Made by a program: the position numbers and the translations under genes. A stretch of DNA of 64,000 bases from Diplonema japonicum (lineage: Eukaryota > Euglenozoa > Diplonemea > Diplonemida > Diplonemidae), in NCBI GenBank assembly GCA_964019335.1, contig OZ025715.1, positions 1-64,000 of the forward strand. The letters are read 5' to 3'. The first letter of the stretch is position 1. Every line of letters starts with the position of its first letter. Shown here in pieces: positions 30,230 to 41,122 of the stretch. Under the pieces are notes generated by a model that did not search any database, had not been told where the DNA came from, and was given only the letters and a program-made list of their open reading frames with translations.

Positions 30230-31854
30230 TTTTGATGGCACCTTCTTTGAGCTGCAGAGAAAAGAACCCCAAGCTTGCAAGCAAGAACAAAGACCTGGAA
30301 CATAAGAAAGAACTGCTGTCAACCTTGGAACACAAGCTTGACATGGAAAAGCGAAAAGGACGAGCAAAAGAAGAGCAGCTTGACGTGTACAAGTTGAAGT
30401 TGGAGAAAAGTAGAGGCGACCCGAAAGCGAAAGACTCACGCAGCACTCCAGACTGGGGTCATGAAGTGATCTCCATAAACAGCACACACGAGAACAGATC
30501 GAAGATAGAGCGGCAAGTGAAGGTGTTGGAAAACAGGCTGGACAGAGCGTTGGTCAAGTTCAACGAAGCACTACACATCAACAAGCAGCTGCGTGAACAG
30601 ATTGACAACCTGAGGAGGGAAAGGAGTGTATTCGACGCCATTTACAAGAAGCTCGAGAAAGAGCTGCAGGAAAGGAAGAAGGAGATGGCCTTCATCATCG
30701 AGGTCTCGAACATCGCATACGAGGAAAAGGACAATGCAATCAGCGAACTCGAACAGCTGAAACTATATGCGAAGAAGGAGATGGAGAGCTTCAACGAGAC
30801 ATTCAAAGAACTCGACGAACTGTTGGAAGAAGACAGAAAGATGAAGGAGGCTATCAAGGCGAGGATGAACGAGAGAAAAGAGAAGCAAGCTTCCGAGTCG
30901 AAAGGTGCAAAGGACGAAGCAGCTATCAGGAAGAGGCTCCTGCAGCAACACCAAAAACCGCAAGCAGCGTCGCCCCCCTCGGCATCACAGTCGCAGCCAG
31001 ATGGGCAGATGACACTTGCCATGTACGAAGATGCCTTTCAGAAGATCCGCCAAGCCACACAGTGCGAGGACATTAGCAAGCTGGTGACTACGTTCTTGCA
31101 CAGCGAAGATGACAACTTTTCTCTTTTCAACTACGTCAATGAGCTCAACGGGGAGCTGGACCAACTGGAAGAGCAGAAGGCTGCCTACGTCCGTGAGATC
31201 GAGAAGGTCAAGGGTAACACCGGCAACCACGCAGACCTACAGAGGCAGAAGGTGCTCAAGGTATGTTGTAAAATAGCAAACACAATATCATCTTCACAGA
31301 ATCTTGAAGTACAGCTCAAGGAGGCGGAAGGGCAGAACTACAAGTATCGCGAGAACCTCGAGACCACACAAAAAGTTCTTGATGAGGTATTTAGCACGTG
31401 CAACACAACACACAACACACAGATTATGGCGCTCGTTGAAGTTGTGTTCGCTAAGTTGGACTGTCCTACTGACAAGATTGTAGGTCAATGTGGAGTGAGT
31501 GAAAAGGGCACTCCAGTTGGACCAAACTCAAGCAATCTTCTTCTGTATTTGGCCGCGATAGAACTAAGGACCGATGAGTTCCTCAGAGCGTGGCACAAGC
31601 AGGAGGCCCCTGGTGGGCAGGCCCATGTCATGCGCGGCCCGGCGAAGCCTTTCGGGCAGACGCAGATCCAGATCGACATCCCGTCCACGGGTGACGACTA
31701 CAACGACGACGATGACGATGATGAAGGTACCCATGTCATGTCGCGTGATGAGCTGGTTGAGAAGTCCCTGAAGAGGATCAAGCTCCAGCAAGCACAGACA
31801 GAAAAGGGGAAGTACACCACGAAGTGGGGGAAATCCAAACCTGTCAAAAAATGA
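29869..31854 (+). CDS. Coiled-coil protein of the outer dynein arm docking complex type (ODAD1/CCDC63-like)
   Basis: Six exons encode 584 residues: 29869-29916, 29949-30023, 30060-30134, 30223-31260, 31300-31386, 31423-31854. Introns are 32, 36, 88, 39 and 36 nt; the third holds AAT repeats and about 50 A. Introns four and five are multiples of three and would read through if unspliced. The protein is almost all coiled coil, and near residue 490 has NLLLYLAAIELRTDEFL, the NLxxYLxxIExRTxEhL motif of CCDC114/CCDC63 proteins that anchor outer dynein arms to axonemal doublets. An acidic run and basic tail end it. Likely flagellar. The exact ortholog is uncertain, and the acceptor of intron three (TAG at 30220-30222) is a best guess. 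Confidence 0.7.
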
Positions 31855-31896
31855 TACGCCTTATTGTTTCCAAACCCCTCTTATTATGCCTATTGT

Positions 31897-32100
31897 ATGC
31901 GTACCGTGGTTGCGTCCAAGACAGAACACCCCGTCCTGAAGAAGGACGAGATCCATCTACTCGATGACGCAGCCGCGAGTACTAAAGGACTGCTGGCTTC
32001 CTGCGTGCGTCTTCCAGCCACACTCCTCCCTGTCTTATACCTAATATGCATATGGTCCGTGTTAGTAGTGACCCTATATCCCCTGTCTGTATCCTTCTAG
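31897..32100 (+). CDS. Possible 67-residue protein with C-terminal membrane segment
   Basis: An ATG-started frame in the 330-bp gap between two genes ends with LLPVLYLICIWSVLVVTLYP, a plausible membrane segment. No similarity recognised and it may be untranslated sequence of a neighbour. Confidence 0.2.
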   Translation: MRTVVASKTEHPVLKKDEIHLLDDAAASTKGLLASCVRLPATLLPVLYLICIWSVLVVTLYPLSVSF

Positions 32101-32182
32101 TTTAGTCTTCTTTGGTGCATTCTTGCTTTGCTTGTGCTGTTGTCAAATTATTTGAGTTTTCGTTCAGTTAACAAAATAAAAA

Positions 32183-33613
32183 ATGCAAAAAATCGATCCT
32201 AAGTACCTTACACCCGACTCTGTCCAGAAGGCTGTGGCATGGTGTGTTACAAACGGATTGACCGTTGCAAGAGGGCAGGGCGGTTATGACCACTGCCCTG
32301 TCATGTTGAGTGGGACACCTTTCCCTAAAGATCAACTCGAGTTAGGGAAGAGCCTATCCGAAGCGTTTAACACCATCGTTGACAAATGTGCAAGGGACAA
32401 GGAGTTCATAAAGAAGAGCCTGTCCAAGACCGCAGAGGCTGATCCCTTCACGGGGAAGTTGCTGGATATCTATGAAGAAGTGTACGGCAAGGACCGCGAC
32501 ACACAGAAATACATGATGGGGATCCACAGGTCCGACTACATGCTGGACGCCACGGACAAGGACGCACAGCACATCAAGCAGATCGAGATCAACACCATCG
32601 CTTCCGCCTTCGGAGGGCTGTCGCCACTTACCAACAAGTTCCATACATATATGTCGGGGAACGTGGGTGTGAGTGAAGCCGAACAACCAGTAAGCTGGAG
32701 TGACAAAGCTATTCCAGAGGTGATGGCGAAGGCAGTTGAGGTGGGTTGCCCCGGGTCGGTGGCATTGTTCATAGTGCAGGAAGGTGAGAGGAACACATCA
32801 GACCAGAGAATCCTCGAGCAGAACTTGTGGTCCATGCACAAAGTGCGCACCATCCGCAAATCCCTTCAGCAGGTAGCTACTGAGGGCAAGATTGACTCTG
32901 AGGGGTATCTTGCGATAAGTGGTGAGAGGTGCGGGATGGTATACTACCGCGCTGGGTATGGTCCTGGAGACTACCCCACCGACGCTTGCTGGACCGCAAG
33001 GATGATGATCGAGGAGTCCAGGGCTGTGAAGTGCCCGTCGGTGCCGTACCAGCTGATCGGAACCAAAAAGGTTCAACAGCTGTTGTGCGACTCGGAGATT
33101 TTGAAGAAGTACTGTCCTGCCGAGAAGCTGGAATCTGTACTTTCCGTCTTTGCTCAGATGAGCGGTTTGGAGGATGCACCGAAGCAGAACGCAGTCATCG
33201 CCGCAGCCATCGAGAACCCCGCGGACTGGTTGCTGAAGCCACAACGCGAGGGTGGCGGCTCGTTGATTTTTGACGAGGCAATGGTGCAAGTACTGAAGAA
33301 CCTGACGCTCCCTCAGAGAGCAGAGTTCATCTTGATGAAGAAGATCCGCCCTCCTGCCTTCCCTTCTGCTGTGCTGAGGAGTGAACAGCTTCACGAAGAT
33401 ACCTTCATCTCAGAATTAGGCATCTATGGCACTTACCTCGGCAACGGTGAATCCCTTCACAACGAGGTATGGGTGATTGCAAAATAATAAAAAAAAATAA
33501 GAACATTCACATAACAGTGTGGTGGCTTCTTGCTACGTTCTAAACCAGAGCACCAGCCTGACGGAGGGGTCGCTGCAGGGGTCGCTGCCCTCGACTCGCC
33601 GGTTCCGTATTAG
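32183..33613 (+). CDS. Glutathione synthetase (eukaryotic type)
   Basis: Joins ATP, gamma-glutamylcysteine and glycine into glutathione, in euglenozoans the precursor of trypanothione-like thiols. Exons 32183-33466 and 33518-33613, with a 51-nt intron, give 459 residues. Family blocks include IEINTIASAFGG, the Gly-rich ATP-grasp loop LLKPQREGGGS, and after the intron CGGFLLRSK and DGGVAAGVAALDSP, the conserved C-terminal Ala/Gly-rich substrate loop. Without splicing the protein would end at VWVIAK and lack that essential loop, so the intron is well supported. The length fits the family. Start ATG follows an A-rich leader. Confidence 0.92.
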
Positions 33614-33871
33614 TAGCCAAACTAAGATTTGCCAATAAAAAACATTGAAGCCTTTCGTTGCCATGGTTGTTTTTGATGGTAGTTTGTTTTTCGTGTTCGT
33701 GCACCACCATGACGAAGTCCTCACCAGCAATGCTCATGCCTGGGGGCCAGCATGCCTGGGGCTGGGGGCCAGTTGTGCATTACACGAGTTTTTTGTCTCC
33801 ATCCTTAGTTACTATTTACCACATGTTATCCGTAACACCATCTGCAGACCACATGAACAGTCAGGCTCCTG

Positions 33872-35383
33872 ATGGGTGTCCAAGGGCTTCGTGATTTGAT
33901 ACAAAGGAAGTATAGGGGACATGTAGGTGTGGCGAGTGGTGCCAGGGAAGGCTTCGATGTTGTTGCTATAGAGATAAACCCTCTGCTGCATAGCATGGTC
34001 GATACGAGTGTTGGAGACAAGTGCAGGAGGTTAGCAGAGTTGTTAGATGAGCTTACGGCAACATGCTCACTTCTAGAAGGGGCGAGGGTTGGGCTGTTCC
34101 TTGATGGGCCCGCGCCAGTGGGGAAGCTCCCTGTGCAGCGAACAAGGCGTGTGAAATACTGCACCAGCAGGCTTGATATCACACCTGGTACGACCTTCAT
34201 GGATGCTGTGGTTGAGGCACTGCTCGCATGGGCGGCAAGGACGTGTGAAAAGCGCGAAGACATTTCAGTTCTGGTTAGTTCCGCAAGGGTACCTGGCGAG
34301 GGTGAGACTAAGCTTATCAGGTGGATCAGGTCAGCGGAAATAGTTATCCAAAAGACCTCCCGCATCTGCTGTATAGGTGGCGACACCGACCTTCTCCTTG
34401 CAGCGCTGAGCCAGAGCCACCTGCACAATGTACTGGTCTACGACTCTATCGCACGAACAGCCACCAACCTGGGCACCATGGCATTCCATCTCACAAACCA
34501 CACCGCATGCGCACCCATAGTAGCAGTCACCGCTGCAAAGCTCGACTTCGCCGCTCTCAGCTTTTTCAATGGCAGTGACTACCTCCCTGCACTGCCATGC
34601 TTCGACACCACAGGAAGCTGGGCCGCATACTGCAAAAAGAAAACACCTCTAATATCAGATACAGACTTCTCCGTGAACCTACCTCTTCTCAGGTCAGTAC
34701 TTAAAAAAAAGGAAACCGGTCTTAAGAAGAAAAAAAAGAAGCGTGGAGGGGGAAACCCTAAGAAGTACCTTCTCACGTGGTTATGGAGTGTAAAGATGCT
34801 AGTGACGGGCACCTGTCCTTCTTACCGCCACTGCTACAGCTCGCTGCCTCCTGATTTCGACGAAATTATCGTGTTCCTGAAGAAGATGGAAGAGAAGTGC
34901 GAACTTTTGGAGATCCCGAGTAACGCAAACGACCTCCCCCCAACTCCCCTTCAATACCTGGCTTGCACCCTGCCGTGTGAGCACTACACCAACTACCTTC
35001 CTAAGAATGTTGCAAAGGCCATGTTGTCACAAGAAATCAGTCTCAGCGATTCTGGGGCTTCTGCTGATGAGGTCGTCTCTATTGTGGAGCAGTGCTTCGA
35101 TGATGCTGGCCGCAAAAGTAGCGGGTTCGAGAAGGAGGTCCGCGTCACCAGCACTTCAAAGGAGCGTATCAGCAGCAGCCCCTGTTCTGTCAATAGATTG
35201 CAGCACACGGATCCTGTAGCCTTCAGTGCACTCCTGGGTGTCGGCGACCCATGGACGAGCGAAAGCCTTGTACAGCAAAATGAAGTAACGGCCATTCCTC
35301 TCAAGGAATCCCTCAGGCCTCAGACAGGCATCTGTGCTGTTGCAGCTGTTCTTCTTGCGTTGACTCTCGGAGCCTTTCTGTAG
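33872..35383 (+). CDS. XRN-type 5'-3' exoribonuclease with C-terminal membrane anchor
   Basis: 503 residues starting MGVQGLRDLI, as XRN proteins do. The nuclease blocks are in order: AIEINPLLHSM, GLFLDGPAPVGKL, ITPGTTFMDA, VPGEGETKLI, GGDTDLLLAA and FFNGSDYLPALP. These hold the metal-binding acids of the family, except that the first Asp is replaced by Glu (AIEIN). The conserved second XRN region is short and divergent, interrupted by a Lys-rich tract (KKKKKKRGGG) near residue 290. The last 18 residues (ICAVAAVLLALTLGAFL) form a hydrophobic tail anchor, unusual for XRN1/XRN2. It may degrade 5'-monophosphate RNA at a membrane such as the ER or mitochondrial surface. Confidence 0.8.
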   Translation: MGVQGLRDLIQRKYRGHVGVASGAREGFDVVAIEINPLLHSMVDTSVGDKCRRLAELLDELTATCSLLEGARVGLFLDGPAPVGKLPVQRTRRVKYCTSRLDITPGTTFMDAVVEALLAWAARTCEKREDISVLVSSARVPGEGETKLIRWIRSAEIVIQKTSRICCIGGDTDLLLAALSQSHLHNVLVYDSIARTATNLGTMAFHLTNHTACAPIVAVTAAKLDFAALSFFNGSDYLPALPCFDTTGSWAAYCKKKTPLISDTDFSVNLPLLRSVLKKKETGLKKKKKKRGGGNPKKYLLTWLWSVKMLVTGTCPSYRHCYSSLPPDFDEIIVFLKKMEEKCELLEIPSNANDLPPTPLQYLACTLPCEHYTNYLPKNVAKAMLSQEISLSDSGASADEVVSIVEQCFDDAGRKSSGFEKEVRVTSTSKERISSSPCSVNRLQHTDPVAFSALLGVGDPWTSESLVQQNEVTAIPLKESLRPQTGICAVAAVLLALTLGAFL

Positions 35384-35449
35384 TTTGACACCCCGTTATT
35401 TGTCAAGTCACTTTTTATTACACGTCCACCTTAACCATTCCACTGCAGA

Positions 35450-36799
35450 ATGCCCACGTTCCTTGAAGCTGTGAGGGCAAAGTACTTGCCTTCAAAAGAT
35501 GACGTCGTCTCCAATGAGGAAGAGCTCATCGTTGCTGACGAAGGACAGAAGGAGACGAAGAAGTGGATCATGGTGGGGATGGACAAACTGAAGAAGAAGA
35601 CGATGCAGTTAGACAAATTAGTTAACATCGCCGTGGGAGGCGAAGATGTCGACCAGGTAGGGGACAGTGCTGAGGTCACTGCAGCGCTCCCTGTGCTGAA
35701 GCATCTAGATCTTGCAGGCTCGCCTTTCAAAGGATGGGAAATCCCTGCGGGCATCACTGCAGCCTTGCCGACGCTTGTTCATCTTGACCTCTCGCAAGTG
35801 CCCCTCCAAGGCGCTCTGCCATCGCCTGTTCTCTCCAAGCTGAAGACGCTCATCTTGAACAACACTGATATCACATGGAAGGAGATCTGCGACATGTCTG
35901 CAGGCGGCGGACTGCAGGGGCTAGAGGTACTTCACCTGGACAGCAACGCCATGGTGTCGCTCGAGGGCACTGCCGAGCTGCCGAACGTGTCGTACATTAG
36001 TTTCATCAAGAACAACATTAGTAACTGGGACGGCGTGGCACACCTGCTGGAGACTTGCCCTGTCAGGGAGCTGGTCTTAGATAGCAATGAGTTGCAGGAT
36101 CCAAGTGATGGGATTTGCGAAAGGATGGTGAAGTCGAACCTGACGGCGCTGACGGTGAGCAACAATAAGATGACGTCGATGGCGTGGCTGAAGGTACTGG
36201 GCACATCGCAGAAGCTCACATCTCTGAAACTTAGTTACCCTGTGTTGCCAGGGATTGCACCAAACCACGTGAGGCTCCTTGTGATCGCAGAAGTGCCAAG
36301 CTTACTGTCCTTGAACGCCAGCAGCGTCGGCACCAAGGAGAGAGGAGAAGCAGAGAAGTTCTACCTCCTCCGTGCCTACGGGACCCTCCCCCAGGGCACA
36401 AAGCACAGCGATGACTGCAGCGACCTTTCAGCTGAATTCCTTGCGACACATCACTACTACAAGGAATACGTGAAGAAGTGGCATAATCCGAGCACGACAC
36501 AGGCAGCAGGGGGGGGAGCTTCCCTAGGCGGCACTGTGGAGATCACCTTGAGGGACGTCACTAAAAGCGACAAGTACAAGCCAGACATGCAGAGGTCCCT
36601 TCCAGTGTCTATCAAAGTGGCTCAGCTGAAGGCAGTCATTAAGGCAGCGTACCAAATACCGCCCACCGAACAGTGCCTCACTTACAAGTCCCTGGAACAC
36701 GAGATCCCCATTCCCACGCCGCTTGACAACGATCTCGAGTCCTTACTTTACTACGGTATCGCAGGGGGCAAGGGGCTCATCGAAGTCTGTGCCAAGTGA
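35450..36799 (+). CDS. Tubulin-folding cofactor E-like protein without CAP-Gly (TBCEL-type)
   Basis: 449 residues. The ATG lies one base after CACTGCAG, so the trans-splice acceptor is almost at the start. The N-terminus FLEAVRAKYL corresponds to the segment after the CAP-Gly domain of TBCE. About nine leucine-rich repeats follow (LKHLDLAG, LVHLDLSQ, LKTLILNN, LEVLHLDSN, VRELVLDSN, LTALTVSNN). The C-terminal 90 residues form a ubiquitin-like domain (VAQLKAVIKAAYQIPP...LIEVCAK). TBCE and TBCEL handle tubulin folding and tubulin disassembly. The short upstream spacer leaves no room for a CAP-Gly exon, so the TBCEL-like architecture seems genuine. Confidence 0.8.
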   Translation: MPTFLEAVRAKYLPSKDDVVSNEEELIVADEGQKETKKWIMVGMDKLKKKTMQLDKLVNIAVGGEDVDQVGDSAEVTAALPVLKHLDLAGSPFKGWEIPAGITAALPTLVHLDLSQVPLQGALPSPVLSKLKTLILNNTDITWKEICDMSAGGGLQGLEVLHLDSNAMVSLEGTAELPNVSYISFIKNNISNWDGVAHLLETCPVRELVLDSNELQDPSDGICERMVKSNLTALTVSNNKMTSMAWLKVLGTSQKLTSLKLSYPVLPGIAPNHVRLLVIAEVPSLLSLNASSVGTKERGEAEKFYLLRAYGTLPQGTKHSDDCSDLSAEFLATHHYYKEYVKKWHNPSTTQAAGGGASLGGTVEITLRDVTKSDKYKPDMQRSLPVSIKVAQLKAVIKAAYQIPPTEQCLTYKSLEHEIPIPTPLDNDLESLLYYGIAGGKGLIEVCAK

Positions 36800-36917
36800 A
36801 AGCGGCAAAGCTCCCTAGCCTCATTGAACATATAGATTAGGTCACAAGCTACAAGTGCCACGAGTGTATTTATTTTAGACAGCAGTAGATCGCAATACAC
36901 ACAAGGAATAGGGAACA

Positions 36918-38833
36918 ATGGCAGATGGCCCCGACACGCTGTCCGTGGTGTCCGATATAGATGGGAAGAGATGCAAGTTGGTCATTAAGAGCGGGCTGCG
37001 GACGCTTACAGTTGCGAACATCAAGAAACACCTTGTGGGACCTACAGGAGTTCCTGTCTGCGACCAGGTGCTTTCCTTCAATGGCGAGGTGCTTGACGAT
37101 AAGCAGACAGGCGAGCAGCTGGGTCTAAGGAAAGGATCGTTGCTGAGGCTGTCAGCTGCTGGTGTGGGCCTGCCACCGCCTCCAGCACCTATGGCTGTGC
37201 AGATACAACAAGTACCTGTGCAACCTGTACAGGCACAGCATGAGCAGGCACCTCCCTATTATTCACCTTCAGAGTCGAGCATGGCGGCACCAACTCACCA
37301 GGTATGCTGCGTAAGTGTAATAAATCACAACAGGTGAGCACCGTGAGCAAAGAGTCGACAGCAGAACCAATGGGACGCCCTTTGCCGGCGCCTTATGCAA
37401 CCATCACCCCCCAGCCTGCAGGGCTCCAACCAGACATGAGGGGAAGGGAGCGTCAAAAGGAAAATGAGCTTTATGACTTGCAGAGGCGTGCGGACGAGAT
37501 GCATGCCGACCGATCTACCCTCAACCAAGCGGGGCTGAGGAACCAACCAGCGCAAGCATACCACCAGCAGCCTGCACACCAGGCACAGCAAACACCTGGA
37601 TACAGTCGCCCCAATCCGGCACGGATCGATCCCATGCTTGCTGGTCCAAACGACTATCAGGTATTAGCAACTTGTCCAAGCAAGCACACACAGGCTGCCC
37701 AAGAGCGAAAACACATTGAGAACCAAGTAGCCCTTTCGCAGCAGATAGAGATGGAAAAGAGCAGATTAAGCCAGATGCAGTCGAACACAACCGAGAGGCA
37801 AGGGAGGCACGAGAGGATGATCAACGGGAGCAGGAGGGAAAGGGAACTGGAGGAGAGGATAGCAGTACTGGAGCAGCACTGTGAGGTATGCAGTGCGTGA
37901 CCCAACGTTACACACAACAGAGGATGCAAGTGGCCAGTGAGACTTCGAAGAATAACGAGGTGGTGATGGAGCAGGTGTGCACGGCTATTCTGTTTCAACT
38001 TATTCCAGAATTTGACGAACTTAGAAAAGCAGCTGAACAACAAACATCAGGAAATCGAAGTCCTACGCGTGAAACTAGCACACGCCGAGGAAAGAAATGC
38101 TGAGATACAGATAGCGACCAACCAAAACGTTTGCGGTCTTGAGTTGGCCAGAAGGAACCTCATTGAGTTTGGTAAGGAGTTAGGCGTGGAGGCAGATCTG
38201 GACTTCGATGAGAACCTCACCTGCGTTGTGGGTGTTGAGCAGAAGTACACAGTGCTCCTGACGTACGACCAGGCTACGGAACGACTATACATGTACTCCA
38301 CGCTCCTCACGTACCTCCCTAAAGATATTCAGGCAAAGTTGAAGTTGTACGAGATCCTTTTAGAAGGTGCCCTTATGGGAAGGGAGATGGCAGGTGGTGG
38401 TGTGGGGCTGAGTATGAAAAACGAGCTACTGCTGATGTCAACTTCGGTTGACCTGAAGCACAGTGACGCCTTTGCCCTGAAGGCTACCGCACCTCACTTT
38501 GTGGACTGCCTTGCGAAGTGGCGGCAGACAGTGAGAGATTTCTTGTCAAGGGACCCACCCGTTCCCTCAGGACAGTCTCCATACCCTATCAGCCACGCCC
38601 CCAGCCAAGGGAGGATCAGTCCCTCTCCCATGGCCCCGTCTCCCGCAAACTACGCAGCAATGTACACTCAGCCACTACACACGCAATCACAACCACCGCA
38701 GCCACAGCCTCAACTCACAACCATAGACACACAAGCTTCTCTTCTTGCACAACAAATAGACGAACAAGAAAGACAAATAGCTCGGCAGCAGCTTCTCATT
38801 GAACGCCAAAGGAAACTGGCAACTACGTCGTGA
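36918..38833 (+). CDS. Ubiquitin-like, coiled-coil and CesT-like domain protein
   Basis: Five exons (36918-37301, 37334-37660, 37694-37885, 37921-37974, 38009-38833) give 593 residues. The four introns are 32, 33, 35 and 34 nt and all lie in phase 0. A ubiquitin-like domain occupies about residues 8-80 (KLVIKSGLRTLTVANIKKHL, QVLSFNGEVLDD, LGLRKGSLLRL). A Pro/Gln-rich linker and coiled coil follow. Residues about 375-530 look like the CesT/Tir chaperone fold: two-layer strands (YTVLLTYDQATERLYMYSTL), then LKLYEILLEGALMGREMAGG, and FVDCLAKWRQTVRDFL. A Gln-rich tail ends it. CesT-like domains are known in trypanosomatids; their role in eukaryotes is unclear. Confidence 0.7.
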
Positions 38834-39006
38834 GATACTAGACTTAGATCCCCCCCTTTTTTTTAACATTTCATCCCTAGACCTGTGTAAACCTGGTGTG
38901 CCGAAGGACAGGGCGTACTGCTTCAGTACCCACTCGGCAGGCCATTTCAGTATTGTATACATTTGTGCACTGTGTTGTTTTACGCCACAAGCAGGACAGC
39001 AACCAA

Positions 39007-40967
39007 ATGACACAGGAGGTTTCTGTTGACGAGAGGCAAGCAAGAGGCGAGGACAGGGACAAGAAAGGAATTATGCAAAGAACAAAGTCAAGTGTGCGGC
39101 GGGCAAGGGAGTTTAAGCAATTCGGGGAGGTGGACCTGCTCGACGTAGATGCTGGCGACGGGTTCGACCTCCTGCAGCACCCTAAGAAAGAGGGCAAGGA
39201 CAAAGACAGCGGGAAGGAAGTACTTGCAGATTCCACCATGACTAATGCCCCTTCTGCCACACTCACTTTCAAGAAGCCTCTCTCCACCATTAGTGGCGCC
39301 CAGCGATCGCACACCAAGGAGAAAGTCCTTGCGGGTGCTTCCAAGGCATCGACAACCACCTTCTCCTCTGCGCGCAGAACAGCCACTACATCATCCACCT
39401 TCCAAAGAACAGCCACGGACCGCACTTCCAACAAAACCAGGCATGCCGACCCTATCGTAGCCAGCAGCAAGAAGGTAGCGGGCCAAAAGGGAAAAGCCTC
39501 ATCACAGATCGGCGAGATGAAGGAAGAGCTGATGAAGCTGAAGCACTCTCTGACAGAGGCACAAGATTCCCACCAAGAAAAAGAGCAAAAATGGAAAATG
39601 GAACGAGAAGGCCTCGTCTCTGGCATGCGAAGCGGTATGGCTTGCGTTGACACACCATCACACCATCACAGGAGGGAGAGAAATGGAGCGGGTAAGCGGG
39701 GAGCTTACGTCGGCACAAACGGAGCTGAAGGAGGCACTTGCGGAAACAGAAGTCCATAAAAAAGAAAGCGAAACAGCAATACAAAAACTGCAAGAGGTAT
39801 TCTATAACACAGACAACATTTTGACAGGCGCAAACTGCTCTTGCTGAATCGGAAAACAGGGAACGCGAAGTGAAGGCAGCGAATGCAGCCCGAGAGCATG
39901 AGCTGAAAGCAGTGAATGCAGCTCGAGAGCATGAGCTGAAGGCAGTGAATGCGGCTTTGGAGGAGAAAATAGCTGTGCTGACGAAGGCTAAGCAAACTGC
40001 GGTAGAGCAAGAGCACCTTGCGGTGGCCAGGGTCCAGTGCATGGTCGGCTCACATCAGGAGCTTGCGCGGCGTGCCGAGCTGGAGAGGACGACGCACCAG
40101 ACGGAGACACGCGCATTGGAAGCTGTCGTCAACAAGCTGACATCCTCCGTTGAAAAGCTCACATTGAACCTGAAGAAAGAGCAGGGCACAACACAGACAG
40201 CACGGCGTTCATTGGAAGCAGTGGAAGCAGTGAACAAGCGACTGGAAGCGGAGAAAGTACGCCTCGAGGGGACGGTACAGTCACAGGAACTAACATTGGA
40301 GAGGTCGCTGTCCACCCCCGTCGCCTCGCCTGGTCCTCTCTTCAAACCGCGTGCAGGCAGCGACACGGAAGAACTATGGGCGGTCATCAATGACATGGAG
40401 GCTGCAAAGAAAGACGCTGAAGAGAAGCACCAGGAGGAGCTGGGGAAACACACCGCAGAGAATGAGGAGATGTGGGCGGAATGCGAACGGCTGTCATCTG
40501 AGGTCGAGACTCTGAAACTGGAACTTATAGAAGCAGCTGCTTCTGTAGTTAGCGCAAATGAGAAAATCAAGTCATTAGACAAGGAGAACGAAGAAGTACC
40601 CGTGAGTGAAGAAACACCTATGAAGGAAGAAAGAAGAATAGATAGCCCACAGAACGTGTTCGAATACACAGAACCGGCACCCTTGAAGTCGTCCTCGCTG
40701 GCAGGGAAGCAGACGCGTTTTGGATTTGTACCGATGAAAGTGTTGTGTAACCCAGAGACACCGACCTCCTCGCGAACAGCAACGCCTTCCCCTACGCTGC
40801 CCGCAAGGCCTTCCATTGCAGACAGGAGACGCGATCTGCAGCAGGCGAGAAACGCACGAAAGGCGGAAGCAGGCCCGACGCTGGCAAGACAGCAGAGTAC
40901 TGTGTTCGATTCAATCATGGACGAAATGGGCGCCATGAAGAAGAACACACCCATGTCCCCTAGATAG
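39007..40967 (+). CDS. Coiled-coil protein of unknown function
   Basis: Three exons (39007-39634, 39672-39796, 39828-40967) with introns of 37 and 31 nt encode 630 residues. The first third is basic and Ser/Thr-rich and probably disordered. From about residue 165 onward it is strongly helical with heptads, including a tandem ANAAREHELKAV repeat. The C-terminus has RFGFVPMKVLCN and a Pro/Thr-rich, Arg-rich tail. The start at 39007 follows ACAAGCAG. It looks like a cytoskeletal or flagellar structural protein, but there is no diagnostic domain. Confidence 0.65.
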
Positions 40968-41122
40968 ACCCGTACTCCTGTACGGTGTGCCATGCATACC
41001 ACACCTCCATGTTGAGTGCCAAGGGCACCTTTGTTGTAAAAGGCAGTTTGACTTTAGATACATTAGTTTCCGCAATATTAGTAATCCACATGTCGCTGTT
41101 ATTAACCCCCCAGCTCAGTAAC

